Shown here: one piece after another, positions 1-12,566 of the stretch
Layout of the letters: each line of letters starts with the position of its first letter
How positions within the stretch are numbered: position 1 is the first letter of the stretch
Source: Pelobates cultripes
Taxonomy: Eukaryota > Chordata > Amphibia > Anura > Pelobatidae
Assembly (NCBI GenBank): GCA_933207985.1
Contig: OW240915.1
Location: forward strand, 260,755,891 to 260,819,890
DNA: 64,000 nucleotides
Direction: 5' to 3'
The notes under the pieces: generated by a model
The model's database searches: none
What the model saw: the letters and a program-made list of their open reading frames with translations, nothing else
What the model was told of the DNA's origin: nothing
Program-made: the position numbers and the translations under genes

Positions 1-871
1 AGTGCCTGGCATTGTGCAGTGTGGGACTCCTTATCATAGTACAGTGCCAGTACATATTTGTCATGCCCTGGCCACAATTAATGAGAGTTACACTCCTGGG
101 CAGCAGTGGCTATTTCTCAATTTATTTAACTCCTCTCCCATTACTGATATGCCTGGAGAGATGATGTATAGACAGAATCAAACTGTCTCTATATCCCCAA
201 CTTCTCTCCAGACATCATCAATCTTGCATCAATCTTGTACATGTATGTTACTGTCCAAAAACAAGAAGGCACAACGGCTAGCCGTAACCTTAACAATAAA
301 ATCACATGCCATAACACTGATGGATGTCTTGTGTTAAATTATGATGTCTTCAGAATCCCCTAATAATGACATTATTTTTCCATTATACTTGTTTCACACT
401 TGCTATCCTCCCAGCATTTAATGATTTATATAGTAAAGCTACTACATTAAGAACTAATGACGGATAAAACATCCAATCTTTCATTAATGAAGCCACAAGT
501 AGTAAGTTAAAAAAGGGACATACTAAACAGAATATTGGGATGGTGGGATGATGGGATGATTGGCTGCAATGCTCAGTAATTTCATCAGGTGTCACTATAC
601 TTTCCACACACATACCTGGTAATGAATCTGATGTAACTCAAAGAATGTTGGTAACTGCTGCTGCAAATATAATGGAAATATTAGGTGTAGATAATCCAAT
701 AGAAAACCAAAATAATGCTATTAGAATATGTTTAAAGATAAAAACACTGATGACAATTCTCATCTTTTTCCACTCATTTGTAAAAATTGTTTTCATGTAT
801 TGACATATGTAAACTGCCACATTTCTACAATTATACCATATTTTATTTATAATATAATGATCAGTATAAAG
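1..871. other. Flank with nothing recognised
   Basis: AT-rich sequence with only short chance open frames. The 111-codon frame at the very start has no domain-like pattern and no splice-site support. No repeat family was recognised. Confidence 0.4.
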
Positions 872-1020
872 CAGGTGTGTCCGAAAAGGTAGACCCCCAG
901 ATGTTGTAGAATTACAACACCCATGATGCTTTGCATGCCTATGCATGCATTTAGAATGACTAAGCATCATGGAAGCTGCAGTCTTAAAACGTCTGGAGAT
1001 CTACCATTTGGGCACTCTTG
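872..1020. mobile_element. hAT-type MITE with 8-bp target duplication
   Basis: Flanked by GTATAAAG at 864-871 and 1021-1028. The element starts CAGGTGTG, ends CTCTTG, and has inverted inner sequence (acaacacccatgatgct against agcatcatggaagctg). The 8-bp duplication and C-A-G start suggest a non-autonomous hAT element. Confidence 0.75.
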
Positions 1021-1028
1021 GTATAAAG

Positions 1029-1708
1029 GGTGCTAACAATGTATCTTTCTGTAAGTCAGAATGGTTACATCTGTTCCGGTATACAGTACATACTTTTATT
1101 ATGTGCCTACACATTTTTATAATTTTATAGGGATTATAATACTATGATTAAGGTTGATAGTTCATATGAAACTAAATACTCAGACAGTTTATCAAACTGA
1201 AGTTTTCTAGTTTTGTCCTATAAGCTGATTATATTTACCTATAATGCAGTTAGTACTTTTAAATTCCTTTGTAAATCATTCATATATAAAGAATATTTTT
1301 GAACACATATCGGTTCTTTTAAATTACAGCCGTTTTAAGCAAATTTTCTGTTATAACACATGATTTGTAGGAAGATCATGTTACTGTATAGTAAACCAGT
1401 TTTGTTTAATTCACTGTAAAATATTTATTTTTAAATGTATTGCTGTAGGAATAGAATTAAAATCTTCGTTTCACTATTCATATTTCTGTAGAAACTAATT
1501 TTATGTTATGTTAAAACAAAACCCCAAGGTTCCTAAAGTAAAGTATTTTTAATTGAGTGCAATTTATATTAATAATAATAATAATAATTAGTATTAATAT
1601 AGTTATTATAGTCATTATTTTTATGTTTAAAACAGACACCAGACAATGAATGCATTTTAACATGACTATATTTGTGATAAAATGCTGCAGAGTAGTTAGA
1701 AGTAAATG
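1029..1708. other. AT-rich stretch with an (AAT)n tract
   Basis: Nothing coding is visible. A short (AAT)n microsatellite lies at about 1570-1590. Confidence 0.4.
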
Positions 1709-2015
1709 TTAAAGGGGTACTCCAAACTAGCATTTAATGCACAATGGAAATATGTATTACAATATGTAAAAATAACCAATCCAAAATCATAACAGATACA
1801 TACTATTAAAGTTCTTTCATTTTGTGAAAAAACTCTAATATTCCATGTACTGGCAAGAATCGTGTACAGACATGTGGTGCTGTGATTTGAACAGAGATTT
1901 AGATTATAGCTGAATTAGTGATGGTAAATCTCTATTAGCAAGGAAAAGGGGCGCCCTTGCTACATAACCTATGCAAGGAGTATAGGTTGCTATGGTGCCT
2001 GTAATGTCCCTTTAA
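1709..2015. mobile_element. TTAA-flanked MITE
   Basis: Starts TTAAAGGGGTACTCC and ends GTAATGTCCCTTTAA, so the ends are inverted (TTAAAGGG) and sit on TTAA. This matches piggyBac/Kolobok-like targeting. Related ends occur at 12252, 47074, 52040 and 63061. Confidence 0.7.
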
Positions 2016-2774
2016 GCCATGTGTGTGTGAACTTCTATTATTATTATGTAAAAATAAACCTCTTCACTGGTGTATCCAACCATGGTACTCCAGGCGTGCT
2101 GTTAGACTTAAAATCATATGATTGTGATTGACAGAACATTTTAGAAATTACTCAGCTGGAAGACGAGGTTTGAACACAAGTGTTCTACAAAATGGTGCAT
2201 ATATTTCATTCCATTTCCATGATTTTTACCTATTGTCTATCATTCTATTGTGATATGATGTGTTATATGTAAACGTATACTGTGAACTGTCTTTGTGTAC
2301 ACAAATACATTTTGTTTTTTGCAAACCTATTAAGATGCTATGAGTTTCCAATTTGTTTTTGAAAAGTGGATTGGTGTGACATTTGTCTTGATGGGAATGA
2401 AAGAGAAATAATTAAAACAAGATTAATAAGTCTCTAGAAGAGGTAGAACTGAAATGGAAAGACCTCATGCATCAATATCACCTCGTACAATGCTAGACAT
2501 AGATTAACATTCACAATCTGGTAAAACAAACATTGAACTTCTCATTCACATGTCTGCTTCTCAATGAGAGTAGTGGTGTATAATACCCAATAATAGTATC
2601 ATGGAAGCATGCTTTCTTATTCCTCTAATAACAGCATTTATGTGCTACAGGGATGTTTTTGTAGCATGCTGAGATAAATTCCGAAGCTGAAACTTTTACT
2701 AGGAAAACCTTGTTCCTCTGTTAGAGAACATACACCCAACTTGTAATTGTCCTATTTATAGTTGCATCCCCCCC

Positions 2775-2845
2775 TCATAATATTGTAAAGCGCTACAGAA
2801 TCTGTTGGCTCTATATAAATGGCGATCATAATAATAATAATAACC
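2775..2845 (+). repeat. LINE/SINE tail with (ATA)n
   Basis: Contains gtaaagcgctacagaatc and ctatataaatggc followed by (ATA)n. This is a common 3' tail of amphibian LINE/SINE repeats. Its family cannot be fixed from this piece. Confidence 0.5.
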
Positions 2846-3482
2846 ACACTATTATGACCAAAAATACAAAGAAATTTGATATTTTGTTGTAAATTCAACA
2901 TTTTGTATTAATAATCAGTTATCAATAATTCATCATTCCCAATAATATTTTAAATAGTAAATAATTAATAATCACTTCATTTGTTTTACATTTCCATGTT
3001 TAATTGTTAAAAAGCTATGTGAAGAAGATGTGTCTGGGGTTTTTTAGTCTTGCTTAGAAAGAAAGTTTGTAGTCTTCACAGCTTGATCATCCATCATGAC
3101 TCAAGGAGGGGTTTCCCCTCTCACTCACCACAACACTATCTCGGGAGATCTGTACCCCCATCTCCCATTTCCTATACCCATGGTTAAGGGCAGACTGTAA
3201 GTTGGCCTATAACAGGTTACATTTGAATGCTTTACATAAAGGGTCATTAACTAAACTCTGAATTTTCACAAATTAAATCTATAATACAAAATTGAGTCAA
3301 AACTATCCAAGATGTGATTGTAGCTAAGCTGGGCATTATTCAGATCAGTTATTCTTACCCCAGCGTTGTCATGTGGAATATATCAGAGGAAATTCTAAGT
3401 TTAATGATTAGTAGAGTTATCCCACATAGCAACTAAGAAATAGGGTTATAAGGAAGGTTTACTAGATAAACACTATTACTTA
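2846..3482. other. Non-coding flank, nothing recognised
   Basis: AT-rich with no open frame or repeat that I can name. Confidence 0.35.
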
Positions 3483-4479
3483 TAGTATTTCACAAAAGTA
3501 AGTACACCCCTCACATTTTTGTAAATTTTTTATTATATCTTTTCATGTGACAACACTGAAGAAATTAAACACTACTATAATGTAAAGTATTAAGCATACA
3601 GCCTGTATAACAGTGTAAATTTGCTGTCCCCTGAAAATAACTCAACACACAGCCATAAATGTCTGAACCGTTGGCAACAAAAGTGGGTACACCCCTAAGT
3701 GGAAATGTCCAAATTGGGCCCAATTAGCCATTTTCCCTACCCGATGTCATGTGACTCATTAGTGTTACAAGGTCTAAATTTGGAGTTATCCCTCTTACAC
3801 TCTGTCATACTGGTCACTGAAAGTTCAACATGGCAGGCCATGGCAAAGAACTCTCTGAGGCTCTGAAAAAAAATCATTGATGATCTACATAAAGATGACT
3901 TAGGCTATAAGAAGATTGCCAAGACCCTGAAACTGAGCTGTAGCATGGTGGGCAAGACCATACAGCGGTTTTACAGGACAGATTCCACTCAGAACAGGCC
4001 TCACCATGACTGACTTTAGAAGTTGAGTGCATGTGCTCAGCATCACATCCAGAGGTTGTCTTTGGGAAATAGACATATGAGTGCTGCCAGCATTGCTGCA
4101 GAGGTTGAAGGGGTGGGAGGTCAGCCTGTCAGTGCTTAGACCATATGTTGTCCCAGAAGGTAGCCTCTTCTAAAGATGATGCACAATAACTAAGTCTGAT
4201 GAGACCAAGATAAACTTATTTGGTTCAGATGGTGTCAAGCGTGTGTGGCGGCAACCAGGTGAAGAGTACAAAGACAAGTGTGTCTTGCCTACAGTCAAGC
4301 ATGGTGGTGGGAGTATCATGGTCTGGGCCTGCATGAGTGCTGCAAGCCTTTGGAAGCTACAGTTCATTGAGGGAACCATGAATGCCAACATGTACAATGA
4401 GATACTGAAGCAGAGCATGATCCCCTCCCTTCGGAGACTGTGCCACAGGGCAGTATTCCAACATGATAACGACCAGGGC

Positions 4480-5385
4480 CGGTGCAAGGATTTTTGGATA
4501 CATAGACGAAGATACATTTTTCCACCCCTCCAAAAAAAAATAACATCTTCACCGATGTGCCTCTTAACCAGCCCTTCTCCCTTCCCCATCCATTAGTGGT
4601 CCCTCCCTTCCCTTCCCTGTCCCTTAGTGTTCTTCTCCCCTCTCCCCTTTTTTTCCTGTCCCTTGGTGTTCCTCTCCCCTCCCTTCCCTGTCCCTTGGTG
4701 CACCTCCACCACCTTAGTGGTCACACTCCCCTTCCTGGTGTACCTCTTGTAGCATTGCCGAGCAGAGCAGATCCCCTACAGGAGCTTCATTTTTCTGTAC
4801 CCGGCCAGACTGACAGGGAGTGCTCTCTCAGTGAGCACCTCCTGTCAGTCTGGCCGGGTACAGGAAACAGAAGCTCCTGTACCGCTCTCCGCTCCGCCAT
4901 GCTACACTCAGTGGTGTATACACATTGACAATCACAAAAAAATGGAAAGTACAAGTGCTTATTTAAATAATTAATATCCTTATATCCTTATGTATACCAA
5001 ATTTCAGTGAGCTGCTATTACACCATGGTTATCTTTCTATCAGAAATTATGGAGAGAAGGAGTTTCAGGTGTAGCGCTCTAATGAATTATAGTGGATATG
5101 ATAGTGTATAATTTAAAACAGGATATACCTTAAGGAATCGTGTACACTTCTATGAAGTCCCAACACTTTAAAATGAACCTTAAATAGGAAACATAAACAT
5201 ACACAACATAGTGCAACTTGTTTACAACAATTGAAGCTAAAAAAGGTAGATGTGCAAACTGCTAACTCACACTTTTCTGAGCTAAAACACTAGCTCAGGT
5301 ATATGCGCCTTAGGGTCCGTTGAGGTGACCCTCACCCTCCTTAGGATCCAAATTTCTCCCGGGGTTATGTCACTAGGAAATCACT
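4480..5385. mobile_element. Block inserted in Tc1 transposase, with hairpin
   Basis: Interrupts the Tc1 coding region between QHDND and the following Asp-Leu-Asn-Pro part. It opens with cagggccggtgcaagg, a start seen in other hAT-like repeats here, then runs through C/T-rich sequence and a large hairpin (4777-4881). No target duplication could be fixed, so both edges are approximate. Confidence 0.5.
4777..4881. repeat. Hairpin of about 105 bp
   Basis: Left arm (tacaggagcttc ... ctgtacccggccagactgac) pairs with the right arm (gtcagtctggccgggtacag ... agctcctgta). The loop is near 4830. Arms are nearly perfect over about 40 bp. Confidence 0.8.
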
Positions 5386-5768
5386 AAGACTAATTAAACT
5401 GAAGGTAAAGGTGATGGACTGGCCAAGCATATCTCCAGACCTGAACCCTATTGAGCATCTGTGGGGTATCCTCAAACGGAAGGTGTTGGAGCGCAAGGTC
5501 TCTAACATCCACCAGCTCTGTAATGTTGTCATGGAAGAGGACTCCAGTGGCAACCTGTGAAGCTCTGGTGAACTCCATGCCCATGAGGGTTAAGGCAGTG
5601 CTGGAAAATAATGGTTGTCACACAAAATATTGACCCTTTGGGCCCAATTTGGACATTTCCACTTAAGGGTGTACTCACTTTTGTTGCCAACGGCTTAGAC
5701 ATTAATGGTGTGTTGTTATTTTGAGGGGACAGCAAATGTACACTGTTATACAGGCTGTACACTTACTA

Positions 5769-7323
5769 CACCTTGTTCCAAATTATTATGCAAATACTAT
5801 TTAAGTGTCACATAGATTAAATATTTTGTTTTTCAATTTAACTCATGGATGGCATTGTGTCTCAGTGCTCTTTTGATCACTGAAAACAATCTCGGACACC
5901 TGTGATAATTAGATTGCAAGGTGAGCCCAATTTAAGGAAAAACTACTAAAGGAGGGTGTTCCACATAATTAAGCAGAGCACCATTTTCATGCAATATGGG
6001 GAAGAAAAAGGATCCCCCTTCTGCCGAAAAGAGTGAAATATCCCTTGGACGAGGGATGAAAACATTAGATATGTCACGAAAACTTAAGCGTGATCATCGC
6101 ACTATTAACAGATTTGTGACTGATTCAGAGCACAGACGGGTTCGTGCAGATAAAGTCACATTGAGGAAGATTTCTGCCAGATCCATGCATCGGATCAAGA
6201 GCAGCTGCTAAAATACCATTACATAGCAGCAAACAGATATTTGAAGCTGCTGGTGCCTCTGGAGTCCCACGGACATCAAGGTGTAAAGTCCTCCAGAGTC
6301 TTGCAACTGTGCATAAACCTTCTATTCGGCCACCACTAACCAATGCTCACAAGCAGAAACGGCTGCATTGGGCAGAAAAATACTTGAAGACTAATTTTTA
6401 AACAGTCCTGTTCACTGATGAGTTCTGTGCAACCCTTGATGATCCAGATGGATGGAGTAGTGGATGGTTGGTGGATGGCCACCCTGTTCCAACAAGGCTG
6501 CGACGTCAGCAAGGCGGTGGTGGAGTCATGTTTTGGGCCGGAATCATGGGAAGAGAGCTGGTCTGCCCCTTTAGGGTCTCCGATGGTGTAAAGATGACCT
6601 CTGCAAAGTATGTGGAGTTTCTGACTGACCACTTTCTTCCCTGGTACAGAAGGAAGAACTATGCTTTCCGTAATAAAATCATCTTCATGCATGACAATGC
6701 ACTATCTCATGCTGCAAAGAATACCTCTCCATCAATGGCTGCTATGGTGATAAAAGGAGAGAAAGTCATGGTGTGGCCTCCATCCTCCCCTGACCTCAAT
6801 CCTATTGAGAACCTTTGGATAATCCTCAAGCAAAAGATCTATGAGGGTGGGAGGCAGTTTACATGCAAACAGCAGCTCTGGGAGGCTATTCTGACTTCTT
6901 GCAAACAAATTCAAGCAGAAACTGTCCAAAAACTCACAAGTTCAATGGATGCAAGACTTGTGAAGCTGCTATCAAATAAGGGGTCCTATGTGTTAAAATG
7001 TTTAAAAAGTTAAAATGTTATAAGTTTGATTGAAATTGCTTTTGATTTCAGTAAATATGCTGCAAACACAACAAATGACAATTTTCAGTTCTTTACAACC
7101 TATAAAGTGTTTTGAAACTTACTGTGTGTAATAATTTGGAACAGTGCATTGCAAGTTTTTTATGTTTAAAAAAAAATACTGTTATCATTAGGAGGTTTGC
7201 TCAAAAAAATTTGAATTTTACTCTTAATAGTTGATAACATGAGAATTATGCTGACTGTTATTTACATAAATTATTTAGGTAAATGAGAAAAATATAATTT
7301 GCATAATAATTTGGAACAGGGTG
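5769..7323 (+). mobile_element. Complete-length Tc1/mariner-type element nested in the outer Tc1
   Basis: Flanked by TA (5767-5768 and 7324-7325). Terminal repeats match over about 27 bp with one mismatch: left caccttgttccaaattatta, right its reverse complement ending ggaacagggtg. A further partial copy of the terminus lies at about 7128-7145 (taataatttggaacag). Length 1,555 bp, normal for the group. It sits in the right arm of the older Tc1, so it is the younger insertion. Confidence 0.88.
5996..7013 (+). pseudogene. Tc1/mariner-type transposase, frameshifted
   Basis: First part 5996-6211 (MGKKKDPPSAEKSEIS) holds the DNA-binding region; 6468-7013 holds the catalytic core with FMHDNALSH (second Asp) and [12 protein letters not shown] (Glu). 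Between them the frame is broken near 6208 and by a stop near 6400, around the first Asp (ttcactgatgag). About 340 residues would be expected. Probably inactive. Confidence 0.85.
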
Positions 7324-7654
7324 TACTTTACATTGTAGCAGAGTGTAATTTCTTCAGTGTTGTCACATGAAAAGATATAATAAAATATCTACAAAAATTT
7401 GAGGGGTGTACTCACTTTTGTGAGATATTGTAGCTTAAACTACAATAAAAAGTATATAGGAAGCATACTATAAGTACATATATTCATAGGAAGCATATTA
7501 CACGTACATAAGTATATAAACATATAGAGGGAAACTTTTGTTTTAATATTGGCTGAGCTGTGTATCTAGCACAAAAAAAAATATTATTAAACTTTCAACA
7601 GGCTGTGAAAGTGAAAGGGTTCATTAATAGCCTTTAGGGATGAAGACCTCCAAG

Positions 7655-8130
7655 GCGGAACAAGTTACATAGTTACATAGTTATACAGGCTGAAAAAAAT
7701 ATTTAGTCCTAAATCTAATGTTTTTGCAAGAATTTATTCGGATGCTATTTAAACATCTCTACAGACTTTGATCAAACCATCTCTTCAGGCAGAGAATCCC
7801 ATGTCCTTATGGTTCTTATAGTAAATAATGATTTTATTTGCCCTATACTAAATCTCATTTCTTCCAGTCTAAATAGGTGACATTGAGTCCTATATATAAT
7901 CCTGTTTATGAATAAGTTTCCAGACAATAATTTGTAATGGCACCGAATATATGTATTTGATCATATCTGGGGTGCCTTTTTCCTAAACTAAACAGATTTA
8001 AATTTGTTCGCCTTTCTTTATAACTAAAATAATGCCATTCCTCTGATTCATTTTTTTAGCCCACCTCTGAACTCTTTCTATTACCATAATCTCATTCTTT
8101 AATTTATACATTTTATTTTTCAGAAAGGGT
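7655..8130 (-). mobile_element. CR1-like LINE 3' fragment, reverse
   Basis: Begins with the inverted octamer tail acatagttacatagttata and caggctgaaaaaaatatt, as seen in sense at 58600-58674. Sequence resembling the reverse of the LINE 3' coding end follows up to about 8130. 5'-truncated. Confidence 0.65.
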
Positions 8131-9423
8131 CATTAATTATCGGGATAAAAATATTATTTCGAAAAGCAAAAAAGAGGTGCCAAAGATACTTTTTACGCTT
8201 AGCTAATGAAATCAACTAGATACTACTAGATGTATCCTGGGCTGAACCCTTACATCAAAATGAAAGAGAAAAGAGAAGGAGGAAAGTCAATAAAATATTC
8301 ATCTCGTATGGATCTACTGAACTTACAATAATCAAGTGCTTTTAGTTTGCCCAGATATTTTTTTATTTAAGCACAATGAATACTTTACAGTCTCAGCAGA
8401 TCCATAGGAGAGGAAATACTAGTGGATGGAATCTTTTATTGAAATCCCTAATTTTCTTTACTCTTTGTTTTTCGTTTGATCAATCCTTCTCTGGATAGCA
8501 GAAAAATAGAATATACCATGACCACCAGTCTGTTCCAACCACTACAGTCATCATATAGCAGACGGGAAGCTTTCATTTCATACTGCAAACTGATTTGCAT
8601 GACTTTGAAATATCTGTGTTCTATGTCTTAATAAGTAACTTATTTGTAAGATTTTTTTGTTCTTTTGTTATGATCCTTGAACCTTAATAAAAACTGATTG
8701 ACTACTATATATTGTAGAGAAGAGGAGAATAAACATCAAAACATACAATTTGTTGCCAATGCAAATTATTACGACAGCAAGACAGAAAACAATAGTACAT
8801 ATTACCTCCGTTCACACCATAAGATACACAATCAGTTTTTAATGTATATTTAGTCAAATATCAAATCTTTGTTTAAAAAATAAATAAAAAAATGTCCACC
8901 AACCAATTCTCAGTCCATCTGAAACCATACCACCCCTTGGTTTGGAGTAAAGATCTTCTATACTGTCAATGAGTGCTTGGCCTTATATTTATATCTAATA
9001 TTTGTTTCCCAATCATTATGAGTGCAATGGTTAAACACAGATGACTGGTAGTTCTATCAGACGTTATTTCTACCGATATTGAAGAAAGTTATATTCTTGC
9101 CAGCTGTCAGACATTAAATTGTGTCTTGTCATGTTCTGCATCTGTTTCATTTTCCATTGAGATACTATTGAAGGTATTTAAGACCGCTTTGTTTTGAGAG
9201 TTACAACTCTCAGTCTGAATATTCTTGACTCCATTTGTGATTCAACTAACTTCATTTGATTATAAGTCCTTGAAGGTGGCCCTCTTAAAAGGCTCAATAA
9301 CACTATATCAGCTGCATATCACATATTCAGATGGGTAATGCCACCACTCAACACATAAACTTATGTATCACTATATGTTGTCTATACTCTGTAATCCATG
9401 ATCTCAGTTTATAGACGATGACA
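8131..9423. other. Non-coding, nothing recognised
   Basis: AT-rich with no supported exon or repeat family. Confidence 0.35.
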
Positions 9424-10756
9424 GCCAGGGCCGGCCAAGACATTGTGCTGCCTAGATCCAAGTATGAAATGCGCCTCTTCCCCCCAACAAAATCCCAACA
9501 ACAAACCCCCAACATATATGCTTCTGCAATGGTAATGTCTCTATGCTGGGGATGTAGTGTGTCTGTGTGTGTGCTGGGGATGAAGTGTGTGTCTGTGTGT
9601 GTGCTGGGGATGTAGTATATGTCTGTGTGTGCTGGGGATGTAGCGTGTGTCTGTGTATGCTGGGCATGTAGCTTGTCTGTGTGTGCACTGCAGCCAAATA
9701 CACTTACCTATACACTGTGTCTGTGTACTTAGCATGTGTGTCAGTGTTTGTATCTGTTTGTCTATATATCTGCATGTGTGGCAGTGTTTGTGTGTCTGTA
9801 TATCTGCATGTGTATCAATGTATCTGTGCAACTGTATGTGTGTCAGTATATGTATCAAAAACTGACACACATGTAGATACTGACACACATACAGATGTAC
9901 AGACACACTGATATGCCTGCAGATACAGACATACACACAGACACATACAGACACTAACACTTACAGATACACACACTGCCACACACACTGATACACATTA
10001 CACACATACAGTATACACAAACTACACATACACAGATACACACTACACACACTACACACACAAACACACACACACACAATACACACACTACACATACACA
10101 GAGACACACTTCTAAACACACACTACAAACATTACAAACATACAAACACACAGATACCCACACTACATACAGATAGCCACACTACACAGATACACATACA
10201 GATACACACACGACACAGATAAACACACATTACAATCATACAAACAGATACACACACTACACATACACAGATACACACATACAAACACACATACAGATAC
10301 ACAAACTACACAGATATCCACACTACATACAGATACACACACACACACACTACACATACACAAACACACAGACACCCACACTACATACAGTTACACCCAC
10401 ATTACACACATACAAACAGATACACACACACAAACACACAGACACCCACACTACATACAGTTACACCCACATTACACACATACAAACAGATACACACACA
10501 CACACACACAAACAAACACACACATATAAAAAAATTAAGCCACCCAACAGGTTCTTACCTTCTGCTGGCTGTGGCTAGTGTAAATTGGGGGCCTGCTCTG
10601 CCAATCCGGCCCCATCCTCACTGCTCCCTCCTCCTCTTACACTGTCACTTCCTCCCAGCTCTCCATGTGAATAGGAAGGGGCCAGGTCACGCTGTTAAAG
10701 CGCCACAGTGCACGACCGGGCCCCTCATTGCACATGTCCATCAGTTGGCCCTAAGG
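9424..10756. repeat. Interspersed repeat with long CA/TG-rich core
   Basis: Starts cagggccggccaagac and ends near ttggccctaag, loosely inverted ends. The core (about 9540-10530) is first TG-rich units (gtgtgtctgtgtgtgctggg) and then CA-rich units (acacacatacagatacac). A GC-rich segment follows. No clear target duplication, so the class is only suspected to be hAT-like. Long open frames here are low-complexity artefacts. Confidence 0.55.
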
Positions 10757-11869
10757 CTTATTTCACAAAACATTATGTCCAGGAAAATAGCTCAAGGAAT
10801 CTTGGATTATTCCATACTACTCTGGATATTAGAGGGCAGTAAATCATTGGATGATTTGAATGAAAGTTACACTTAAGTAAGATACCAAAGTTGAGACTAG
10901 AAATGTAGAAAGTAAATGGCAGCCTAATCCCTCTGAGGAATACTAGATATGAGCCTCAATCAATAAGGATGTTTAACAATTAGCTTTATTCCAAAGTGAA
11001 AAACAGCAGTGAGGGCTTTCAGGGGGAGGAACAAGCCAGATGTGACATTCCTTTATGTGCTTTATTGAGTGGGCAGCGATCATTAGCAGCGGTGTGCTGA
11101 GAGTAGTGTGGGGAGTACCTTTCTAAGTCTTGCTAGTATAGTACAACCAAGCAGGATTGCTCATTGGAATATATATTTGTGCAGTCTTTTAACAGGAATC
11201 CCAATAAGTGATCTGTGAGAGGAGGAGTGAGAACATGATGTAACATAATATCTCGCCCATCTCTCATCTCACATACTAACTTCTTCTGGAACAACACTGA
11301 AGAGACCAGGTGGAGTGCAATGCATTTCTCTGCTGCGGTCAAGAGTCCAGATTGGAGGAGAGGATATAGGGAGATACTAATTGTGCCAGGGAAATTGAGT
11401 AATACACAACTGTAATATAGTGATGGAAAGATACCTGAGATGCTGAGCTACACAGAGATACTGTTAGAGTAAAAAAAGGAAATGAATGTGGATAAAATGG
11501 GGCAGGCAGAGTTAAGTGAGCGTTAAGAGGCACAAGTGAGAGAAAGACACAGACATAAGAGAGCAGTTAGGTGCAGCCTAATACTGAAACACCCAGTACA
11601 AATATTTTGGACATATAATGAATAAAACTTATTTGTCAAGTCATCAAAAATGAGGGTGAGCTTTGGGTGTCATTAAAACATGGAGCGCCTTAATGTTCAA
11701 GTGCACCCAATTCCTTGTTTGTGCAAACACCACTTATATATGATACATACTTGTGAATAAAGCAGCCACATCTCTTCCAGTTGAGAACTTCACACTCAGA
11801 AATATTGCACATAACAAGAAAGAGCGATAGAAAAAACATGGTCTTAAATATACAACAAACTAGTATTAA
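10757..11869. other. Non-coding, nothing recognised
   Basis: No exon, RNA gene or known repeat could be supported. Confidence 0.35.
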
Positions 11870-12255
11870 TCATGTTTCTGTTTAGCCTTAACCACACCTC
11901 GCCTGACTGTGACTGCATGAAAACAGTGGTTTTATTTTTAATCAGATGCTCACTTGCTTTGGAAGTTTTTATTTCCTGTTTTCTAAACTGAACTTTAATC
12001 ACTCCACCTGTTGGGTCTAAAAGGCTATTAACAGAGCAGGAGATAATACATTCTAGATTAAACAGACTGTGCAGTAAAGGAACCTAATTTATATAGGTTC
12101 ATTTTCAGGAAGTGTTTAGGAAAGCTGTGCAAGCCACATGCAGGGAGATGTGAATAGGGCTGTGTAAATAAAATGGCAGAGGATTGAGCAGTGAGATTGC
12201 AGTGCTCTGATCTATGTACCAAAAAAGTAGTTTTGGTGCCTATAGTGTCTCTTTA
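11870..12255. mobile_element. TTAA-type repeat, related to 13318-13795
   Basis: Right end gcctatagtgtctctttaa on TTAA. It contains ggctgtgtaaataaaatggc and tgagcagtgagattgcag, which recur (diverged) in the inverted-repeat element after exon 1. The left edge is uncertain. It ends 148 bp before exon 1. Confidence 0.5.
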
Positions 12256-12402
12256 ATATTAATTTAGTGTGATTTGAAGCTATTACATGTTTAATTAGAA
12301 TTATATTTATTTACTTAGATATATGAGATGCATTCACTTTTTAATGTGCCAAAAACATAATCTTCGCAATCCTTGTTGTATCTTGTGCACATGACTCTTC
12401 AG

Positions 12403-12566
12403 CTGGAAAGTGGAAAGTATCAATCCTTACCAGTGACATTCCTTCTGCTGGAACTACGTCTCAGGTCTACATAACATTTTATGGACATCTGAAAGCTTCG
12501 GAGCCGGTATTCCTATATAGTAATGAAGACGATGCATTCCAGAGTGGTCATGAAGATACCTTTCAG
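12403..12566 (+). CDS. Exon 1: PLAT unit 1, first part
   Basis: Acceptor after cttcag, donor CAG|gtgggt. It enters with 2 nt of a split codon and leaves in phase 0. The reading begins (A)[14 protein letters not shown] and contains [10 protein letters not shown], the first strands of a PLAT barrel. KWKVSILT recurs in exon 15, which marks the start of the third unit. The preceding exon must end in phase 1 and was not found upstream in this window. Confidence 0.88.

Larger units (their letters stand above)
3831..5633 (+). pseudogene. Tc1 transposase remnant, split
   Basis: The N-terminal helix-turn-helix part begins near 3831 (MAGHGKELSEAL) and meets stops near 3880. The middle shows KHGGGSIMVWACMSA and QHDND (second catalytic Asp). 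After the inserted block the frame resumes with PDLNPIEHLWGILKRK, holding the catalytic Glu. The spacing is that of DD34E Tc1 transposases. Stops, frameshifts and the insertion disable it. Confidence 0.85.
3483..7430 (+). mobile_element. Tc1-like transposon, interrupted by two insertions
   Basis: Outer ends are inverted: left tagtatttcacaaaagtaag after TA (3481), right ctcacttttgtgagatattg before TA (7431). The transposase is in + frame pieces with DDE-type motifs. It is cut by an unrelated block (about 4480-5385) and by a complete mariner-type element (5769-7323). Removing both would leave roughly the usual 1.5-kb Tc1 size. It is decayed and cannot be active. Confidence 0.85.

Noticed and set aside
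2..337. 111-codon frame at the window start
   Set aside because: No family pattern, no acceptor or donor, and poor codon structure; likely chance.
9541..10381. Several long Cys/Val or His/Thr frames
   Set aside because: CA/TG repeats translated; no real gene.
9424..10756. hAT element with a target duplication
   Set aside because: I could not find matching 8-bp flanks, so it is listed only as an interspersed repeat.
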